A stretch of 64,000 nucleotides of DNA from Lanius collurio (Eukaryota; Chordata; Aves; Passeriformes; Laniidae), in assembly GCA_020086605.1 (NCBI GenBank), contig JACBWW010000028.1:6877470-6941469 (forward strand). The letters are read 5' to 3'. Made by a program: the position numbers and the translations under genes. Positions 1 through 11,950 of the stretch are shown piece by piece. The first letter of the stretch is position 1; each line of letters begins with the position of its first letter. The notes below the pieces were generated by a model. It had not been told where the DNA came from. It did not search any database and worked only from the letters and a program-made list of their open reading frames with translations.

Positions 1-3000
1 GCCTCAAGAAAAAATGAGCAGGATCAAAGCATCACAATTGAGACCTTTCCAATAAATACATATTAATCTTCAGCTCCTTCCTTTTGTGAGGCACCAATGC
101 CTGGTAGCATGGTGAAATACTGTTGTGTAAAACTGTGATTCTGCAAGTTTTTGAAGAGGAATTTTAACATAATGCCAGTTCTGAGTGCTCTGAATATCTG
201 TGGCTTGGGGGTGCAGAAGCTGGGAATGAATAGGTTTCCTAGCATTACAGCCACAGATCAGCACTGGATGAGTGTAAACTCCGTACTGAGCGCTTGTCTG
301 AAACCATGTCAAAACATGTCAGCTTTTTTTAGGATGGTGTATTACTAATGAATCTTGACAAATGTAAGTCATTGTTTTGTACACAGCACAGAAAATGATT
401 GCTTACACTCCTAATACTGAAAGAAATACAGCATTTCTGTCTTCCAGGTAAAACAATAACATTGTGGTGAAGTGCGCAGTGCCCTTGCTGGAACTCAGTC
501 AATGTCAAATACTTAATCTAGACTTGAACTTCATGACTGTGCAGTCACCTGTAGGAGATGCTTAGAGTCTTAAGGGGATTACAGGTCTAAATCTTATATA
601 TTGGTGGTTTTTGAACCTTCAAGGTGTTATCGAAACATAAATATTCATCTCTGGGTGAACTCTCTGCCACAGCAGCCTTCCTCAGCACACAGAGATTTGA
701 TCCAAGTCTGTGATTCTTGCTGAGATACGCATTGCATCATTGTCTATTTTCAGCTTGTTACATTAATCAAAACCTATCCCATTTATTAAACTGCTTCCTG
801 CAGCTCAGGCATTTGAAATTCAGAGTGCCAGCAAGCAGCTGCCAGGCACCGTGAAGGAAGGAGGTGGAGCAGATTTGAGTAATGTACAAATTGAATTTCA
901 AGTGACTGAGCAGCCTCTTTATCTCTTAGTGACACAACCAGTGATTGTAACAGTGTTCTTAAAGGAAATGAAACCTGGAGCTGTGGTTCAATCACTGGGT
1001 ACTTACTATAGCCCTTCCCAGCAGTCCTCTCAGAACTACTGATGAGTGTGACCTTTGCAAAAATGCACAAAGCCTTGATTTCTGCACAGTTAACCTTTAC
1101 AAGCTGGAACCCTCCTGTGGAACCTAACCACAACAGAGGAATGCTTTGGAATGAAAACACACAGACATATATTTTATGAAAGGGCAAATTTCCAAAAAAG
1201 AAGGAGAAAAGAAATAAAGGGAGAAAGAAAAATTATTTTGGAGAAAGGCAGTTAACAGTTTTCCAAATAGACAGTATCCTACTGTTGTGATTGGTACTTG
1301 TCACACTTCTCACATTCCACAGGTATGAAGAAGTTTAGCTCCAAAGCTGCTTTTATCATTACAGTCTTAATGTCATGTGTTCCACCAGAATCATAGTGGA
1401 TACAGGTGCCATGCTCAGACAGGCAGTGGGTTCCCACCCCTCCATCAGCATTCCTCCCCTGCACACCTGAAACCCATAATGTGTATGTGAGACTACCTGT
1501 CATAAGAGATTCTAGGAGAGGTGGGAGTTGAGGCTCTCCCATCCTTATACTTCAAACCTTGAACTCAGCTTGGGCATTACTTTCTTGAACACTCAGGAAC
1601 TCATGTTGTCTCAGCCACAGGTGTGTGCTTCTAACATTCTTTTGATGCTGCTTGAGAAAGAAAAAAAACTGTCATTTTCCTTATGAAAATTTTGATGAAT
1701 GCAAAACAAACTGTTGGTAACCATTTCAGTTGATGCCACAGCCGGTAAAACAGGATGAAGGATAAAGGTTGTTGGAATGCTTTGCAAAGATCTCTTGAGA
1801 AAATTTGGTGGTAGTTGATTCTTCTTCTAGTCTTTTTTTTTTTTCATTATCCTTGATGACAATGAAAGCTCTTTGGGAAATTTTAATTATGTCTTTAAAC
1901 CATGTGAAAGGCAAAGTACTATTCTTTCATGTCTTGTTGATTTAGTTTCCTGAGTATGTGGTCTTGTGAATGTGGTCTTTCAGGTACGACCTTTGGAAAA
2001 ATGACATTTTTGAAACCAAAGCCTTACAGCTTAAACAGTACATTTTGTAATTTGTCTGAATAGATTTTAGTTTGGTGTATAGAAGTCTTCTCTCTCACAT
2101 GTGCTGTCCCATTGCCTCTACTTGTCATGCTGGTAGCATAAAACTCCTGCTGTTCTATTTTCTATTTCCATTCAGGCAGAGATATCAACTAAAGCATTTA
2201 ACATAGAAAAATTATAAAAAATATTAAATATAAGAAGTATTAATTGACCGAGGAGTGTCACTAAAGGAGCACAAAATAACTAACTCGTAAAAGTATTTTA
2301 CCTTTAATAGCAAATTAGTAGATTCATGTTGGCAGGCAATACACTAATTATCAGAACTTTTGTTTCCCTGGACTGACTGAAAACTTATGACAGCTTTTTC
2401 CAATGCACTTTTTAAAACTGCATCTGCAAGATATGTGGGTAAGAACAACTTCATTCTAACCCTCAAAGTGAAGCCACATGCTCGGACCACAGCAGGAAAA
2501 TGGCTTAAATTCATTCTAGATGACCTTTTCATTGAAAAACAAACCTCTGGCCTTAGGCTATTTAGAAAGGTTAGGTGTACCTTTTTCCTTTTACTATTAC
2601 AAGGCATATATTTATTGGTGCTCTCTGGTGTTTTTTTCCAACCAACTCCATTTAGCTTAGAAAAATCAAACAAATCCCACCTTCATTCCTACCCTTTTTA
2701 CTTTTGTGGATCATTAACTACTTCCAGACTCTCGCTTTTGAGATCTGAGTGCATTTAAAAAAAAAAAAAGAGTGAAGTTCAACAGTATAATTGATATAAT
2801 TCAGCAAACAATAGGCCATTATATAGCCAGACTTTCTATTCTTTAAAACTTGTTTTGGTTGTTATATGTAGCCAGTTTAAAAGAAAAAAAAAACATAAAT
2901 CTCTAGTGAAATGGAGTTAAATTTGCTGCTTTTCATAAGGATTTTGGTATGGATATGTGGACTTAACACCCAGGGGACAATGTTAATTGGCAACAGAGGA

Positions 3001-6000
3001 AATCATGTTCTGTATGCAGATTGGTGAAAAGTCTTTATTAAATACTAAGAAATAGTTAATTTGTCATTAGTCAGAACATGAAACCAGAAGTTCATAATAA
3101 GCTTATGAACCATTGATTAAAGTTTATGGTAGCAATAACCTCACTGAAAAACATTTGTTACCATACTTAATTACCAGGTTTTAAACCAGTCATCTTCTTT
3201 TGCAGGTTAACCAACCAAATGGACGTAAGCTATTTCTAACAACCAATGCTACCAATATTAATATTCAGGTGTCTGAAATGTCAAACAAGCTTCTTAGTAT
3301 ATAGTCTATAACAACTTGTGCGTTAATAATAGCATCAAATATGAAAGGGCTTCTGTTCCAGACACAGCATGATATTGTAAATAAAAAGGTATCATTTGGC
3401 TTTTAACTGGCATGGTCCTTCAGACAGTGCGTATGCCATATAGCCTTAGCCCTTTTCACAGAAGTACTGAGAGCTGGTGGAACACACAAAGAACATAAGG
3501 GATCCTTATGATGGAGGTGGGCCAGGGATCCACTGTGAGTAACAGCTGGTTGTACATCTTCGTGGTGATGAGAGGAGGAATTTGCCTGCCGTCTGTCTCA
3601 CCTATGATGCAAAGACAGACTTACTTCACCTGAAAGGCTTATCTTTGTTTCTGTAGGCAGTAGCAGGAAACTGGTGTGTCAGCCAATACAAACATAGAGA
3701 ATATAAAACTAAATTGTAGTTTACTCTGGTGGCAATTTCCTAATCAAGCCAAGATAATCTCCGCCATGTGTAAACGAATATGTCTATCCTTTAGTCTTCT
3801 GCTGAGGCAGCTGTACTCGTTGTTTTTCCCTCACTGCAGATTTTCTGGAGTCCACTAGTACATCAAGTCTAAGAGAGAGAGCAAAATGCCTGCATGATTA
3901 ATTCCTTTTTCTGGGATTTGTACTCAGCTCTTTTCAGTCTTGGAAAAATCAAACAAGAGAATGTGTTTACTCTGAAACCAGTTCAGCAACATTTCTCTCA
4001 GGAGTATTTCTGGAATATGAGTGTCCCAGATTACTGCCTATACCCTCTAGAAATGTTTTGATTAGATTAGTGTATAGCTTCATTCTGGACGTCTGTATTC
4101 ATTGGGACAGTGCCCAGAGTGAGAAGCAGCACTATTATTAGAAATCCTGTTTGAAGGTTACAAACCATTGCAGGATGCTATTTTGGGACAAGCTGCACTG
4201 TGCTATGACTTACTGCAAACAAAGCTGAAGAACCCGCAGTGGCCCACTGACTTTTTCACAAACCTATTTTAGCTTGGCTGGACACACACAGTGGTATGTA
4301 CTGAAGAAGTGCATCAGCAGCAGCAGTGTTAGTCTTGAGGTAAAGGACAGATAGCCCCAGCCATGCATAAGCCCCTGCCAGCTTCCACTGAACTTAAATA
4401 ATGTAGCTCTGCTACATACAGCACCTCTGGGATCTCAGTAATGAAGTGACCCATCTTTAATAATTCTCCAAATCACAGTAATACGATAACATTTGTGACC
4501 CAGTCACTTAAGATAGTTACTCTTGAGTAGCAAAATAATAAAGCAAGAACACGTGGGGTGGTTAAATCAATAGAGGTGGTAGTGACGCAAATGGTAGCAA
4601 ATTGTGGGGCTCTGTTACCAGCGCTGCAAATACTTACAACCAAAGACAGCCGCTCTGAGGGATTCAATTGCACTCAGTCATTTCCTTTTCTAATGGCTAT
4701 TTCATAATTGTGGGAAATTTCAGGTGCATGTTAAATCTTCAAATGTTCTTGGCCAGCTTCCATCCAGTAAACAAGGTTGTTATTATCTGAGTATTTAAGT
4801 CAGCTGAGCTCTCAATATTAATTTAATGACTGGATTTCATATTGCGCTGGGAATACTTGTTAACTGAATGGCTGCACTGAGAGGTTGAAATAAAATATTC
4901 TTGTAGCCATCTTGGATTATAGGGCTTTTTCCCATTTTGAGAGCTGCATGTTTTTTTTTTTTTCCCCACCATTGATTACAATGTTGTAAAAAAAGAGGGA
5001 AAAAAAGTAGTGGTTCTTTATACGCAGCATCAAATTTCAGACATGAGTTAAATGTCACCTGAAAAGATGGTTTTCCTGAGACCAGATTCTTAGAAAATCA
5101 TATCTTCATTTAAAATGCAGGTTCTTGCAATCTAGTGAATTTGTCCTATGGCCGTTTGTGAAAGAGTATTTAAGAATATTTGACTTTTGGTGAGGAGCTT
5201 ACACCTGAAAATGGTGAAGGGTTCTAACCCCCCAAAATTCACGAATGATTAGCATGAAAAATTCTTATGTAAAACTTAGGCATTTTCCATGTCATAGTTG
5301 ATGCTGATATGCATAACATGACTCCACAACTTGCACATGCTGCGCAGTCAATGGCTTAAAACCTACAATTTCCTTAATGTGAGCACTGTCATGCACAGGA
5401 GAGAATGACTGTGGGGTTACATCGTTTCTCTGTGCTGGGTAACGAGTTAACTATGCAAGCAGACACAATGTCTCTTGGCTGACAACAGCAGAATCAGACT
5501 CCAAGTCTGACACCAGCACACCCAGACTGGTAAATTGTTACTGCACCGGTGTGCAGTAGCACAGTGACTGGGTGAGGCCTCACTGCTTAGCTCTTAATGG
5601 GCTTTGATGAACTCCTTCCTGAAAATCCTTTTATGCTTTCTGTTGACTCCATATGGCATTCTGATGAGCTCACGTTTCCTAAGTACTTCTGTATCAGAAA
5701 ACAAGAGCAAAGCTGAAACAAAGTGAGTCATCTGTTTTACTCTTTGCTTTCACTGCATGAGATAATGTGGAGGTGTTAATTACACGACTTCACTGAGTCT
5801 TGACTAATAACAGTGTGCAAACAAATGTATGTCAAATTCAGCTACAGAAAGCTTCTACTAATAAGGTAAAACCAGCAATTAGAGTTGACATTGAAGTCAT
5901 ACTTTTCCTTGAATATTCATTTATGAAGCAGTTGTTTGTAGGCTTGCTTCTATTTTCTTCTAGAAAGCTAATAGGAACTCCTAGTCATTCATTAAAAATG

Positions 6001-8630
6001 ACTTAAATATAATTTGGTGATCCAGCACACTGGATTAATACTCCTTTGTACTAATCCACTGACCCTTTGCATCAAAGGCAGAGAACTAATGTTGTCTGAG
6101 ATTTCCCAATCTGTGACCTTGGCATAATAGGAACAAATTGAATTCCCAGAAGAAGAAAAATGACACTGACCATATAAAATCACTAACCGCGTGTCTGAAA
6201 CACCATTCATTTCATTTAAGTTCTACAGTGGAGCTCCTTCAGTTACAAGAAGAATGAATATGATTAGCACACTAAACTTAGGCCTGTCACTTGGACTGGG
6301 GCTTTTTACCCCCTTCTTTACAAAGCAGTTTTGACATGCTTCTTTAAACACACAAGTTTTGCATTCCCATGCTGGATGAATGCATGCCAGGAGGAAGCAG
6401 ACTGCACATTCAAATCTTTTTATGTGCCTGAATCCCCAAATAAAAACAATTGCAAGCTCAAACTCAGCCATGCTGTCTAATTCCATATCCATGGATTAAT
6501 TATTGTCCTAAAACCATTTAGCGATTATTCAAAAAAATCTATCAAATTTACTACTGAAAATTTCAGCTTCTTTTTAGAGTATCATTTCTAGTAGTCATAC
6601 GTAGCTGACAAATTCAATGTTATTTATAAAAATAAGAAAGAAAATAAAATTATTCTGTTTGAAAAGATCATTCCTTTGACCAGCAATCTCCATTTTCTCC
6701 CCATTCTATAATCTAGCCATTACTAGTGCTGACTTATGGTGGCTATGCGCCACTGCCAAGCATTGCTGAAGCCATGTTGAGGACACTGCTGCTCCAGGGC
6801 ATCTTTCCTTGTGGTGATATGTGTCTGAGTATTACCTGGGCTTTGTATAATTTGATCTATTCCCACATATGCTTCACTCTTTTATATCCATCGAGGTATC
6901 TATGGAAACCTGTAGGGAAAATCTCTGTCAGTACCTGCATGCACACACTGACACACATTCAGAACCCTTTGGTTCAAATGTCATTTTCCAGCCAAACTCA
7001 GGAAAGTTCTTGTTAGCCTACTGCTCTGGGAAGCAGAAGACAAGAGGACTAAGTTTGCAGGTTGGCACGAGTGATTACAAAGGATGGCACTGACAAGCAT
7101 AAACCTGCCAACTTATTGCAGAGACCTGGACATTGTACTGTTCTGTGTGGCTGAAGAGTGGAAATATTAAAATTTTGGTAATTCAAACTGCACCTGCAGA
7201 GAAGGAGATATTGTAGCTCTGTTACTTTCATAGCCAAATCCACACTGATATAAAAATTTGACAGTATATTTTTCTAACTGGTAATGTAAGAAATATATTT
7301 GAAAGTAAAAAGGGACAAAATTATTGACTTCAAGATGAGATTTGGAGACAGAGGTGATCAACTTTATAAGGCAAATACAGCAGGGAAATCAGCAAATTAC
7401 TAGTTTTAAAGTACTTTATTTGTTCAAAGTATATATCATGCGATTACACCTTTAAAGAGAGTTGGTGAAAGTAGTTTTATGTACTTACACTTTATTTGCA
7501 AGATTTTGAATACTTACAGGCACTTCAAACACAAAAATTTCCTCCTCTTTAACAGTGCAAATTCCACAACACATCTCTACTGTAAAATAGTTGAATACAA
7601 ATAGTTGAAAGAAAAAAAATCAGGAGGAAAACTTTTGCCTTCAATGAAAGAGAATTTCCTAAGAAAATGTTTCCGTTAATTATTTCTTGCAGCAGGTATT
7701 GGCTGCCAAGGTAATGCATTACTACACCATTTGGAAAAAACTACAGTTCTAATTAGATGAGCAAATAAGTGTTCATTTCAATTTATTAATATAGCTGCAG
7801 GCCTTGTTGCAATTTATCTCTCATTTCTGAAACCAGTGCATCGCAGGCTGGAAATCATTGTGGTGAAGTAACTGGCTTTAATAAAGGATACAGGCGGTGA
7901 ATTATTCATGCAGAGGGGGGCAAGCCTTGATGCTTTCCACTCACTCCTTTAATTAACTGTGAGATGCTGATGGCATCTGTAGTATGCCTAAGCTTTCTAA
8001 GTTTATCTCCCTGTAAAAGTGACTTCTCTTGTAGCTGCAAAAACATTGTGTTTATGAACAGCTTAATCCAGCAAATACCATCCCGACAAGGTAACTGCTT
8101 TACAGCTCTTCATTTTTTTGCTTTGCTTTTGTGTCAGTACCATCACTAAGACCTAAGCCTTCTATTTCATCCCCTAAATCAGTTCAGCTGTCCCCTGCAA
8201 AAGTTATACAGATTATAAATTCTACAAAAGATTGCCTTATGGCTTCGATATTCAGTGCTCTTTCTCCCCTGAAAGTGATGGATAGGAAATTCACTGATAA
8301 GAAATGTGCACATCCTAAGGCACATCCTCATATCCCTCAGAAACATGGGGTAACTCTGTAGTATTTGGGGCTTTTTATGCTAAAGGTTGCACCAAGGTAG
8401 TGTGCTATCAATGACAATGGCGAGAAAATTCCTATCCTCACTGAGGCCCAAGTGGTGAGTCCAAGCAAGAGTTTTCAAACTCCTAGGAATAAAACTGTGT
8501 AGTTTTGATTGTGATTCATTCAACAAAGCTGTTTCTATGAGAGGGTGTTTATATGCATTTATTGGATCTGGCTTCAAACCAGGAAAATTTTGAAGGGGTA
8601 TAGTTCAGGAAAACTTTACTGAGATGTACA
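1..8630. other. AT-rich unique DNA, no gene seen
   Basis: I see no gene or recognisable transposon here. Reading frames are short and overlap on both strands. Homopolymers include a T run near 1832-1844, A13 at 2757-2769 and a T run near 4951. One plus-strand open stretch ending in a stop at 1040-1042 is preceded by an acceptor-like sequence (AG at 802-803), but its predicted peptide matches nothing I know. The block 7740-7960 is rich in homeodomain-like ATTA/TAAT cores and could be conserved non-coding DNA. The whole stretch is best read as intergenic or intronic. Confidence 0.7.
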
Positions 8631-8845
8631 ATCATAAAATTACAGAATCATAGAATACTAGGTTTGAAGGGGACCTCAAGGACCATCTGCTTCAAACTTA
8701 CTTGACAAAAACATGCTCTAGACCATAATCCTGCTCAGCTGAATCTTTAAAAGTGCCCAGCACCAGGGAAATCACCACTTCCTGAGGAGATCATTCTGAT
8801 GATGATTGTTCTCATTGTGAAAAACTTCAAATAAGAATATATACA
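8631..8845 (-). mobile_element. CR1 LINE 3' fragment
   Basis: The plus strand begins with the reverse complement of a CR1 3' tail (AGAATCATAGAAT at about 8644). The typical 'GGACCTCAAGGACCATCTG' block follows at 8671-8689. Further on, 8812-8836 still resembles the CR1 antisense 'ctcactgtgaaaaacttc' segment. The element is therefore on the minus strand, 5'-truncated to about 210 bp and moderately diverged. CR1 is the dominant avian LINE; such copies are dead and retain only the 3' untranslated region and the end of ORF2. The 5' limit is approximate. Confidence 0.88.
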
Positions 8846-10799
8846 AAGTAATTGAGATTTTCTTTCAGTTTATTGGACTAAACTTTTGTTTATTACTCTC
8901 AGTTTGTTACCGCTTAATGATCTACAGAAGACATTTTTAAGCCTGTGTTTGGTGTAACATCAAACAAACATTGAAAACTCATACCAAATGTAAGCACTCT
9001 AATTTTTATACGGGGATATTTGTGCTATTTATGTGGGTTTACCAATGTGTTTTAAAGGTTTCCTGTAGGGGATCAATGATTATACTTTCCTAATGAAAAA
9101 TAATATTAGAAAAAAGAAAAAAAATATTAAAAAAAATGTTTCCTCCTTATAGTATATACACAGTACAGCAGGAGAACCACACTTCAGAGATACTTTTTGA
9201 TGAGAAATAATCCAATGCTTTTGCTGCAGTCACATTAGCAACATGCTTAGATTATTGATTGTCCCTTATCTGACACATCTGCATTGCTAATAGCTGTTAC
9301 CAAGCAAGTAAAATATGTAGTGCACATGAGCACTGATTGAGCAATTTTTTTGTGTTGCAATAGCAATCTTCCTTTGACTTCCTCCATTTCTGAGGTAAAG
9401 AAAGAATCTGAGGGACAACTTACCCTACCATTTCTTTATAGAAATTGAATCACTCTTTCTATAAATCAAGTACCATGTTAAAAGCTCAGTGAGGTATACA
9501 ATGATGTATGTGAATTAGCATCACAACTTTAGTCAATAAAAATCAAAGTGGCTTTATGAAGGTATTGATGTTTTCAGCTCTTGCGAAGGTTGAATATGTT
9601 TAAGCATTTACCCCTGGAGGGACTGTTGATCGGAAAGCATCTATTCACTTTGAAACCAGATCATGGTCATGGTGGCAAACAAGCTTGCACATACCAAACT
9701 AAATGTGGAACTTTTACTAACCACAGGAACTGTCAAATTCATAGCAATACAAGTGTTATTTTTAATGCAACAAAATGGGGTTGAAAATAAACACCTGATT
9801 GCAGCTGTATTTTAGTTCCATTTTCCATTTATTTTTGTAATTTCAGGTAACGATAGTGGCAGTAGAACAGAATTATAATACCATTTTCACAAATTCCATC
9901 CGAAGAGAGATGATTGTGATAACAGATCTGTTATTTTCTCATTTTCCTTAGTAAGTAAAACCTGGTTTAAAAGAGAAATTGTTTTTGTTTGCTTTTTATT
10001 TTTTTAATGCAAATGTTACTCAACATGTGCCGGATCCACTCTGGATAGCATCTGTGAAATTCCAGCAAACTTTTCCCTGAGTAACAGCATTGGTTTTAAC
10101 AGAATTACTTGACATTGATGTTGATGTGCCAGGTCTGTCTGGCCCTATGTATTGGTCATTGTTAACATGAAAGCAGTTCATGCTGTAGGTGCTGTTTGTT
10201 TCTACAGAAATAACAGCTATGTGAAAGATAATTTCTGTTTCATGAAAATGGCCAGCATACAGCATTGGCTGCAAGACAGACAACCTCATGTGCACAGTCA
10301 TAAGATGAGCAGGAAATACTGCAAAACTGCCTCAAACACATGGTTCAAATACATGCTGTATGCCTTAACCTCACAATTTAAAATCTTTTTCTCTCTCTAC
10401 TCTGCTCTGAAGAAGTTGACTGTACCCATGGGGTTAAAAGGTAACGTATTGCCTGTATTTCAGCATACAAAAGGGTAAACCTCCCTTGAAACCCTTTGTC
10501 TTTTTCTCCAAGAAAATAAAAACTTATAAATATCTCTTCAAACCCATCATGTTTAATAAATGTCATCTTGCCTGAGGGTGCAAACGTGCAAGGGACAAAC
10601 ATATATTAGAGGAATCTCGCAAAACTATAAAGAAAAATCCCTGTGTAGTTGGAAGTAACAGATCTTTTTAAACACGTATGAAAAAAAGAATTGTAAATTA
10701 AAATGTCCTCCACAATGGTTTTTTTGTAGGTCTCTCCTTCTCTAAAGAATAGTGCGGCATTCAAGTGTGGGAATGTTTCTCTTAAACATGTGTAAATCA
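8846..10799. other. AT-rich unique DNA, no gene seen
   Basis: No gene or clear repeat. There are short A-rich runs near 9110-9140. The longest frame is 108 codons (10152-10478, plus), overlapped by antisense frames, and has no recognisable domain. Confidence 0.65.
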
Positions 10800-10841
10800 C
10801 ACATTTCGCCTCGCAGGCTGCGGCAGAACCATAGCGGCGGT

Positions 10842-10851
10842 GGGGGCGGGG
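10842..10851 (+). promoter_or_regulatory. GC box (Sp1/KLF-type)
   Basis: GGGGGCGGGG is a classical GC-box match inside the local CpG cluster. It is a sequence match only; single GC boxes occur by chance, but this one is notable in a GC-poor neighbourhood. Confidence 0.35.
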
Positions 10852-10979
10852 AGAACCAAACACTGGTCAAGCAGTGTGTTAATGAAACATTTACACAAGC
10901 GGTTTATGTGGTAGTAATGAAAAAGGCCCCTTTCATCCCATCCTTTCATTACTTAGCACAATCTTTAAGAGGATTAGTT

Positions 10980-11000
10980 AAAAAAAAAAAAAAAAAAAAA
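10980..11000. repeat. A21 homopolymer
   Basis: An uninterrupted run of 21 A is followed directly by a G-rich stretch (GCGGGGGAGGAGGGGGG). No AATAAA signal or target duplication marks it as the tail of a retrocopy. It is likely to be polymorphic in length. Confidence 0.9.
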
Positions 11001-11950
11001 GCGGGGGAGGAGGGGGGAGAATGTGCTTATCAGTTGATTCTCAGGGTCGGTGGTGCTGAGTTCTTAATAGATTGCCCCTGGATTTGGGATTACTGCAGCG
11101 CAAGCTCTTTCAGGCGTCGCTACAGAACAGAAAGCAGTTTGTTTTTCCAGCATTCTCACTCTCGGATGAAGAGAGCTATTGACTTTGTGATGAAATGACA
11201 CGGGACTCTAAGTTGCTGCGGACTGATCCCTTCTGTTGCTCCATCTTTCCCTTAAAGAATAAACTACACATTCATAATGATTTCTTTACGGTGGATGATG
11301 CAGATTGCATTGAGACATGCACTAATTCCTCAGCTAATATGATTAAAAGCTGCTGACACTGTGAGTTTAGGCACAGCGAGCAGCAGACTCTCACGAAATC
11401 CCTGAGCTTGGAGTCACCTCTACAGGCAATTTACCCTGGAGCAAACTGGCTACAGCGCCTTGCGCAAATGTGGACATTTTAGTTCTGTTTGGATCAGGAA
11501 TAATTTTGTACTGGAGCAGATCATGCTGGATGATGTGTCTGCACACGTCTCCTTCTTCCTAAATCGCTGCTTTGTGCACAACACTGCTCTGCCACCACTT
11601 TGGCCTCCTGCATGAGAATACATTTGGGGGCCCTCTCAAAAGTCTTACCCATCTTGCAAACAGGCCTGTAAAGACGTTTTCAATTCAAATGAGAATAAAG
11701 AAGAAGCGCCCTTGGCCCATGCAGCCTCTTTAAATCACGCAGGGCAGCTGTGTGGCTGACAAGGATGGAGTCCCCCAGACTGCCCCAGAGCACCTGAGCA
11801 CAAGCTGGCCGTGCTCCTGGCCAGGGCAGCACTGGGCAGGGCTGAGCGGGAAGGTGGTGCAGGAGAGGGCTCCTAACACCGCCCAGACGGCAGGAGCTGC
11901 CTAGCCCTGTGTCTGGTAGCCGGCAGTCAATAAATGCAGGCATATATTTG

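Larger units (their letters stand above)
10800..11950. promoter_or_regulatory. CpG-enriched candidate promoter/enhancer
   Basis: CpG is scarce in most of the window but frequent here: about six CpGs in 10801-10850 and repeated occurrences through 11930. A GC box (GGGGGCGGGG) lies at 10842-10851, the type bound by Sp1/KLF factors. From about 11040 to 11660 the sequence is of balanced composition without obvious repeats, as expected of conserved regulatory DNA or an untranslated first exon. 11750-11930 is GC-rich. A minus-strand donor-like sequence (GG|GTAAGA) occurs near 11645-11652. No protein is recognised: the 148-codon plus frame 10752-11198 runs through an A21 tract and is probably chance. 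This could be an alternative promoter, a non-coding RNA exon or an enhancer. Confidence 0.35.

Noticed and set aside
2344..2758. Opposed 109- and 123-codon frames
   Set aside because: They share the same bases on opposite strands, and neither peptide resembles a known family.
10752..11198. 148-codon plus-strand open frame
   Set aside because: It runs through an A21 tract (a lysine run) and a G-rich stretch, has no recognisable domain, and this length occurs by chance in 64 kb.
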